In this document: piece after piece, positions 59,353 through 64,000 of the stretch
How the letters are laid out: each line of letters opens with the position of its first letter
Position numbering within the stretch: position 1 is the stretch's first letter
From: Ulva prolifera
Taxonomy: Eukaryota > Chlorophyta > Ulvophyceae > Ulvales > Ulvaceae
Length of the DNA stretch: 64,000 nucleotides
Reading direction: 5' to 3'
Assembly: GCA_023078555.1 (NCBI GenBank)
Contig: CM041200.1
Span: 6,735,361-6,799,360 of the forward strand
Made by a program: the position numbers and the translations under genes
Notes under the pieces: model-generated
Told to the model about the DNA's origin: nothing
What the model saw: the letters and a program-made list of their open reading frames with translations, nothing else
The model's database searches: none

Positions 59353-61015
59353 GTGAGGTTTTGGGTGGATTCATGGCATGTTGCGGGTAACTGCGATGCA
59401 CAGTGTAGCTCGGGTGACCATATCAAGGTTGCTAGACATGGCTTCGCTGATTGTGCGTGTTTTAGTTCATCGTACGTGATACAAACTCAGATACATGTAA
59501 TTCCTATGGTAGCTAGCAGTTGACAGTTCTTATGTTCCCCTCGTGAGGATGTCGGAATGCCAGCCTGCCCGCCTGCAAGTGTGTTACCGGCACTTGAGTA
59601 CCGGCATGACGTTCTCAGCGTGTGTGGCTGCAGATGATGTGATGCATGGTCATGTCCATCGGTGAGACCAGCACTAGAGGTGTCCTGTCTAACGTAGGGC
59701 GTATGAAGCCTCCTTAAATAACATACTCCCAAGGGACAGCCCAACCATATTTGCGTGGTGTGTGCTTGTAGCAGCTTCAGTTTTGGTGAGAAAAATACAC
59801 TGCATCATGTGCTGCGGCCACTGGCATGTGTCAGCCATGTGTAATTCGTATGGATTACTGGTTATGGCCATACTGGACAGGAGCTCGGCCACGGGCCTGG
59901 ACGGCGCTGCTTCACTCCCCTACCTACGCCATGCGGTTGTCTGCTGCAAAGCAAGCTGTATCAGTACGCAGAGTGAGCCAGCAGTGGTGCTCAGTTTCGC
60001 AATGTGATTTTTAAGCATGATTTCATAGTTTCGGTCTAGAAATGTGATTGCCGCATTGTTTTAGCGCTGTACCCATGCATACCCATACTTGCATAGCTGA
60101 GCCCATGCCCTCAGCATGGATTCAATGTCTGCTGAGATGACGAATTTACAGCTGCCTCAGTGATGCCCACAAGCCTTCCCAAGGAGCAACCAGGTATATA
60201 ACCCAGCGGCTGCGTCTGATGGCCTACGAGATTGTGCTCAGCACAATCAATGATGTCGTTGATGCTGATTGCCGAAGTTGTCAGACCTGTTGGTCGGGGG
60301 CAGCCAGAAGAAGGCCACATAGCCTGACCGTGTAACACCGCCCGCACAGCATAAGGATGCCATACGATAGTTGTTGGTAGTTGAACCACCCGATCAAACT
60401 TCCTGCAACGCGAACGCCGTACCTCCAGTACCATCAGAGGCGGAAAGGGCAGCAGGCCGCCACTCAAGTCATTGTCTTGGGACGTGCCTCAGCTCACTGC
60501 AGTGGTGAACCTAGTCCCATAGGCCTATTCTGCTACAGGCCCTGGGCCACACTCGGATACCTGCCAGACTCTCGGGCAGTCAGATGAAAGAAAAGGCTCA
60601 ACATGTCACAAGATGTGCTGATGCCATAACAGCTCAAATCATCCGGACTGATGCGCAAGAACATGGCTCATATGCCTCAAAATGTCCACAAGGGCGGCAG
60701 CTGCTCGGGATCGTGTATGTCGGACTTGCTACGTGAATAATGTCTCGCTTGCAGGTACCGATGTGCATGAGACAGTTCAAATGTCCGGCATGGGCTGCGG
60801 ACAGAATGTTTTGCTTTGTTTGATTCCAGAACGTTGATAGTTGGCATACTCCCGGGCGACAGAGGTGCTAATGATCCTTGCGGATATATCTGCGCATTCA
60901 AGAACAAATTTGCACTGAGTAGCTTGATGACACTGTTGCAAGATTGATGAACCACGAAGATTTGACAGCATCTCATCGTTCAATATTGCTTGCATGCCTT
61001 GACCCTCAGCTTCAA
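59353..61015. other. intergenic, no gene recognised
   Basis: An AT-richer stretch. A minus-strand frame at 61025-60777 directly overlaps the end of the ORF at 61016 in another frame and has no domain. Nothing else supportable was seen. Confidence 0.5.
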
Positions 61016-61552
61016 TTATTGCCAAATATTGCTGTTGCTGTCTTCTCCACGCATCCGCTTCAGCATGTTCAGGTGCTCCACGCCAAGTTTATTCTTTGGT
61101 TTTATCCCACCTGTCAATTGATATCCATGAGACGCTTGATGCTTTCCAATCTCGGCAGCATGCGCCAGCTTGGATGATACATGTAGCTGCGGCAAGTCTT
61201 GCACTGTTCGCTGTCTCCCTGCCGGAGTGTGCCCCTGATGTCCAATACGGCCAGATTTGCGAAGGCTTTCTATCAGCTTTTCATATTCTTGTTCTTGTGA
61301 GCTATCCTTGGGTTGAGGTTTGGGCCCCATCAGTTGCTCAGCTGCTTTGTGTGCAGCACTGTTCGTGGAGGTTGGGACATGCCACCTGTTACGGCGGGTG
61401 TGAGGTCGCGCGAAGGAAGGTTCTTTCAATTCGTCTGTGCCTGGATCTAGCTTGTCAGCTTGCTCTTCACCAGGTCTATCTGAAGGACCCCTGCAGTAAA
61501 TGAGACGGTTCAACGCCCGAAATCTGCCTGCAAACGATATTTTCGAACCCAT
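61016..61552 (-). CDS. hypothetical protein with presequence-like N-terminus
   Basis: A single open frame of 178 residues from ATG 61552, open further upstream to 61630 without ATG. It begins MGSKISFAGRFRALNRLIYC, rich in Arg, Ser and hydrophobics and free of acidic residues, like a mitochondrial or plastid presequence. The remainder is hydrophilic (EQEYEKLIESLRKSGRIGHQ, GGIKPKNKLGVEHLNMLKRM). The length and composition suggest a real gene or the last exon of one, but no family was recognised. The ORF at 61830-61627 on the same strand may be a preceding exon. Confidence 0.45.
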   Translation of the reverse strand: MGSKISFAGRFRALNRLIYCRGPSDRPGEEQADKLDPGTDELKEPSFARPHTRRNRWHVPTSTNSAAHKAAEQLMGPKPQPKDSSQEQEYEKLIESLRKSGRIGHQGHTPAGRQRTVQDLPQLHVSSKLAHAAEIGKHQASHGYQLTGGIKPKNKLGVEHLNMLKRMRGEDSNSNIWQ

Positions 61553-61626
61553 GGAGGGTTGGAACCCAACACTCCCCGGGTTCGAAAGAAGTAACAGCGG
61601 GGCACTGGCCACGCTGTGTGCCGTGT

Positions 61627-61830
61627 TCACGGGGTGTCCCAGTCACTCGATCTCGGACGCCACCTTAGCTGCAGCGCCGGCCCATGCTCTGTTGAGGCAT
61701 TGATCAGATTGTGTACCAGCAAGAAGATCTGCATGGCAGCTATGAAAAGCACGATGAGCACCGACGACACCACAATGCATCTTTTGGCCCAGCTTCTAGC
61801 GAAGCTCTTGCGACGAGGAGAAGGAACCAT
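61627..61830 (-). CDS. small single-pass membrane ORF, possibly first exon of the gene at 61016
   Basis: The 67-residue frame from ATG 61830 has a basic start (MVPSPRRKSFARSWAKR) followed by a strong hydrophobic segment, CIVVSSVLIVLFIAAMQIFL, and a short polar tail. It looks like a signal-anchor protein. It ends two bases from the open frame that continues to 61016, so splicing or a frameshift could join them, but no good donor/acceptor pair was found. Confidence 0.3.
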   Translation of the reverse strand: MVPSPRRKSFARSWAKRCIVVSSVLIVLFIAAMQIFLLVHNLINASTEHGPALQLRWRPRSSDWDTP

Positions 61831-62729
61831 GTATCGTTATCTACGAAATGAAACGATATGTAAGTCTGACATGCAGCCTGGCGACAGGTAAAGCCAGGGC
61901 TGTTCCCTCGTTCGGCAGTATACCTCCCTTGCCCGTTCGCCAAGATGAAATAATCTTAGCAAGACGTGCAAGTACCCACATCAGAATTTATCACTGCTGC
62001 TCTTGCGTTATGTGGACTAGTCATGATCATGTTTCGTGCACACCAATTCGAATGCACCACCGCGACGTGTCTCAGGTGCAGTGATGCATTAAAAGCACAG
62101 CGCGCTGCAGCGCTCGAGTCTGGGGACATGCGCCCTGTCCCGCGTAGGAACGAACTGGTTGTCGATATGTCTGCTAGGCACACATGAAAATTTCATTTGG
62201 ACTCAAATCGCAGCGTCATGGCAACACCTAGACATGCGCTGTGCTGATACTTGTGCATCTAGGGGGCACATCACACAAGATACCCATTCGTGTGAGCCAT
62301 GCCAAGTGACGATGAAAGCATCGCGTGTGAAAATGAATTCTTTCGGACAGGCCATGGCAAGTCGGTGCGGATCGTCTCTTGGAGCCCCGAGTATGCCATT
62401 GTGGATGCGAGGGGCGGATACGCTTTCACATCCGATCTTATATGTAAATGATAGCCGGGAAGAATTGTTGCAGGTAGTTTCCAGCAAGGGAAGGCGGAAA
62501 TGGTGCGATATTCCGAAGCGTTGGTGACATTGGCAGCTTGTGTGCAGGACCGTACAGCTGTGCTTGTGCAGGAGCAGAAAGGCCGAACGCCAACTTGGAG
62601 CCATAAAACATCGACCGAAGAAGGAGTATAAGCAGCAGTCACTCGGCCAGTCCCAAGTGCGTCGCCGGGCCCTTGCTAAACCGTTTCTTGAAGCAGCTTT
62701 GCAACAGAAACATCAGAACAGCAATAAAC
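61831..62729. other. no gene recognised
   Basis: Short plus-strand frames, for example around 61966-62187 with one hydrophobic stretch and 62159-62527, have no known domain and cannot be joined confidently. Confidence 0.4.
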
Positions 62730-63176
62730 ATGCAGGCAGCACTGCTGAAGCAGATCTCAAGCTCTCACTCTTCGTCATCCGCGGATATATCAGTGGAACG
62801 AGATGACTGCTGCGGGGCTGTGCTTGCTCTGCAACAACAGTTGAGCAGCATAGCCGAAGAGTACGTGACTCAGGACAAGCCGCAAACAGAGAGCTCCTCT
62901 CAACTTCTTCAGGATGTGTCCACAGCATGTGCCTCCAGTCTGGGGGTACTTTGCGCTTGTGGCAGGGACGTGCTGCAAGCAAAACTGCCTGCCAGTGTCT
63001 TGCAGGAGTGTAGGGACACGATTTCGCAGGCATGTATCCACACTTACATGAAAGATGTTGATATTGTTCTGTTTCGCTACATCTGCTGCGCAGATCACGG
63101 ATTGACAAGCTGCAGGTGTGCAATGAGGCTCAAGGCACAGAGATCCTTGCGCTGCTGCCTCTCGCGATTGCTGTAA
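62730..63176 (+). CDS. hypothetical protein fragment
   Basis: Frame from ATG 62730, 148 residues: MQAALLKQISSSHSSSSADI, then Gln/Ser/Leu-rich helical sequence (LALQQQLSSIAEEYVTQD, LLQDVSTACASSLGVL). A second frame from about 63116 to 63391 continues with CALEDRVAEAISSLDLLRPS and a hydrophobic stretch. The two may be exons of one unknown gene. No family was recognised. Confidence 0.22.
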   Translation: MQAALLKQISSSHSSSSADISVERDDCCGAVLALQQQLSSIAEEYVTQDKPQTESSSQLLQDVSTACASSLGVLCACGRDVLQAKLPASVLQECRDTISQACIHTYMKDVDIVLFRYICCADHGLTSCRCAMRLKAQRSLRCCLSRLL

Positions 63177-63391
63177 TGTGGCACTGTGCTCTGGAAGATC
63201 GAGTAGCAGAAGCCATAAGCAGCCTTGATCTACTTCGGCCATCCCAGAGGCTGCCTCCAGAAAAGCGCGCCCAGCTGGTATCTGGAGTGCAAGTTACACT
63301 TATTGCAGGGCATGTTGCTGTGGCTGCCACGGCAATCTGTGGTTCACGGGTACGATCACGTTCCTTGAGTGATCATGCGAGGCTGTGCTGA

Positions 63392-64000
63392 CTCACATAC
63401 TAACTGATACCAGGGTCAATCACATTGCTGCTTCATGTGGTACAGGCATCGCAGACCCTCGCATTTTTCTGACTGTTTCCCATGAACATATTGCAGGAGT
63501 TTTGGCATTATCCTGTTCTGACAAAAGCTAGCACCTGTGTATTGACCGAAAATTGTGTATGCGCAATGTTGGGCCTCTTAGGTCACCACGGATCGATATA
63601 GCATACCACCTGGTACTCCGGATATTCGAAAGCCTGTGGTGTTGTGGATACCTGCTAGGCCAGACTGAGCAGGGAAGTGACGCTAATCCTTCGGTAAGAC
63701 GGTCGCTGTGGTAAATGTGTCTGGTTGATGAGGCTTGCTAGACTGCACATATAGTGTAGTTGGCGACTTAGCGGCTGCCTGACTAAGCCGACTCCAGATT
63801 GTGTAATGCATCAAGTGCATATGTTTCATCATCTGCGTTTTCATGGCCGTTGATGTTGTGTGTGGAAGCCTATATGTATACGTAGTGAACTGTCTGGGCG
63901 GGGGAGTCAATCTATTTCTGACACCTCGGTAATGCAGGTATGTAGTGGGTCAGAGGAGCTCAAGGTTGATACAGATAGCCAACCCATGATGCGCTACATG
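63392..64000. other. no gene recognised
   Basis: AT-richer sequence without a supportable open frame up to the window edge. Confidence 0.5.

Noticed and set aside
1..64000. Search for transposases, reverse transcriptase, CRISPR arrays, biosynthetic clusters or viral genes
   Set aside because: None of the open frames shows their diagnostic motifs; repeats found are short tandem or inverted repeats only.

Overview
The window is eukaryotic nuclear DNA from a photosynthetic, starch-making organism. It is most likely a unicellular green alga, perhaps trebouxiophyte-like; the lineage is inference. The evidence is a LESV-type starch protein, an organelle-type Era GTPase, plant-like MetRS, p23 and JMJ25/KDM3 proteins, and dense introns that end in TGCAG. 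Nothing bacterial, viral or CRISPR-like was seen.

Layout: 3-hydroxyacyl-CoA dehydrogenase (+, 0.8-4.0 kb); Pol III subunit RPC4 (-, 5.4-7.7); KDM3/JMJ25 histone demethylase (+, 8.8-16.3); LESV starch protein (-, 17.5-20.6); DRG1 GTPase (+, 21.0-23.9); a tentative COX16-like protein (-, 24.7-25.1); a two-domain cyclic-nucleotide-binding protein (-, 26.0-29.8); a gene-poor stretch (29.9-35.5) with simple-sequence DNA and a strong hairpin; methionyl-tRNA synthetase (+, 35.6-41.6); p23 co-chaperone (-, 42.6-43.2); Era GTPase (+, 43.8-46.5); an unknown ORF (+, 47.3); a Lifeguard/BI-1 membrane protein (+, 48.7-51.8); DCAF13/Sof1 (-, 53.2-56.5); an unknown membrane-anchored protein (+, 57.0-59.4); small unknown ORFs (61-63).

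The genes do not form a pathway. Several are housekeeping: translation (MetRS, DRG1), rRNA processing (DCAF13), Pol III transcription (RPC4), organelle ribosome assembly (Era), proteostasis (p23). LESV/DRG1, p23/Era and DCAF13/unknown are divergent pairs whose 0.45-0.66 kb spacers probably hold both promoters.

Exon models were built by hand from homology, AG acceptors and reading phase. Nine multi-exon genes close in frame over the chain given: dehydrogenase, KDM3, LESV, DRG1, CNBD, MetRS, Era, Lifeguard and DCAF13. Start codons of CNBD and Lifeguard, and two MetRS junctions, are uncertain. The most distinctive property is the 5' splice site: donors are GTGCGN, GTACGC, GTGTGN or GTATGN rather than GTRAGT, with two GC donors of identical context. 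I found no clear sign of a novel multi-gene system.
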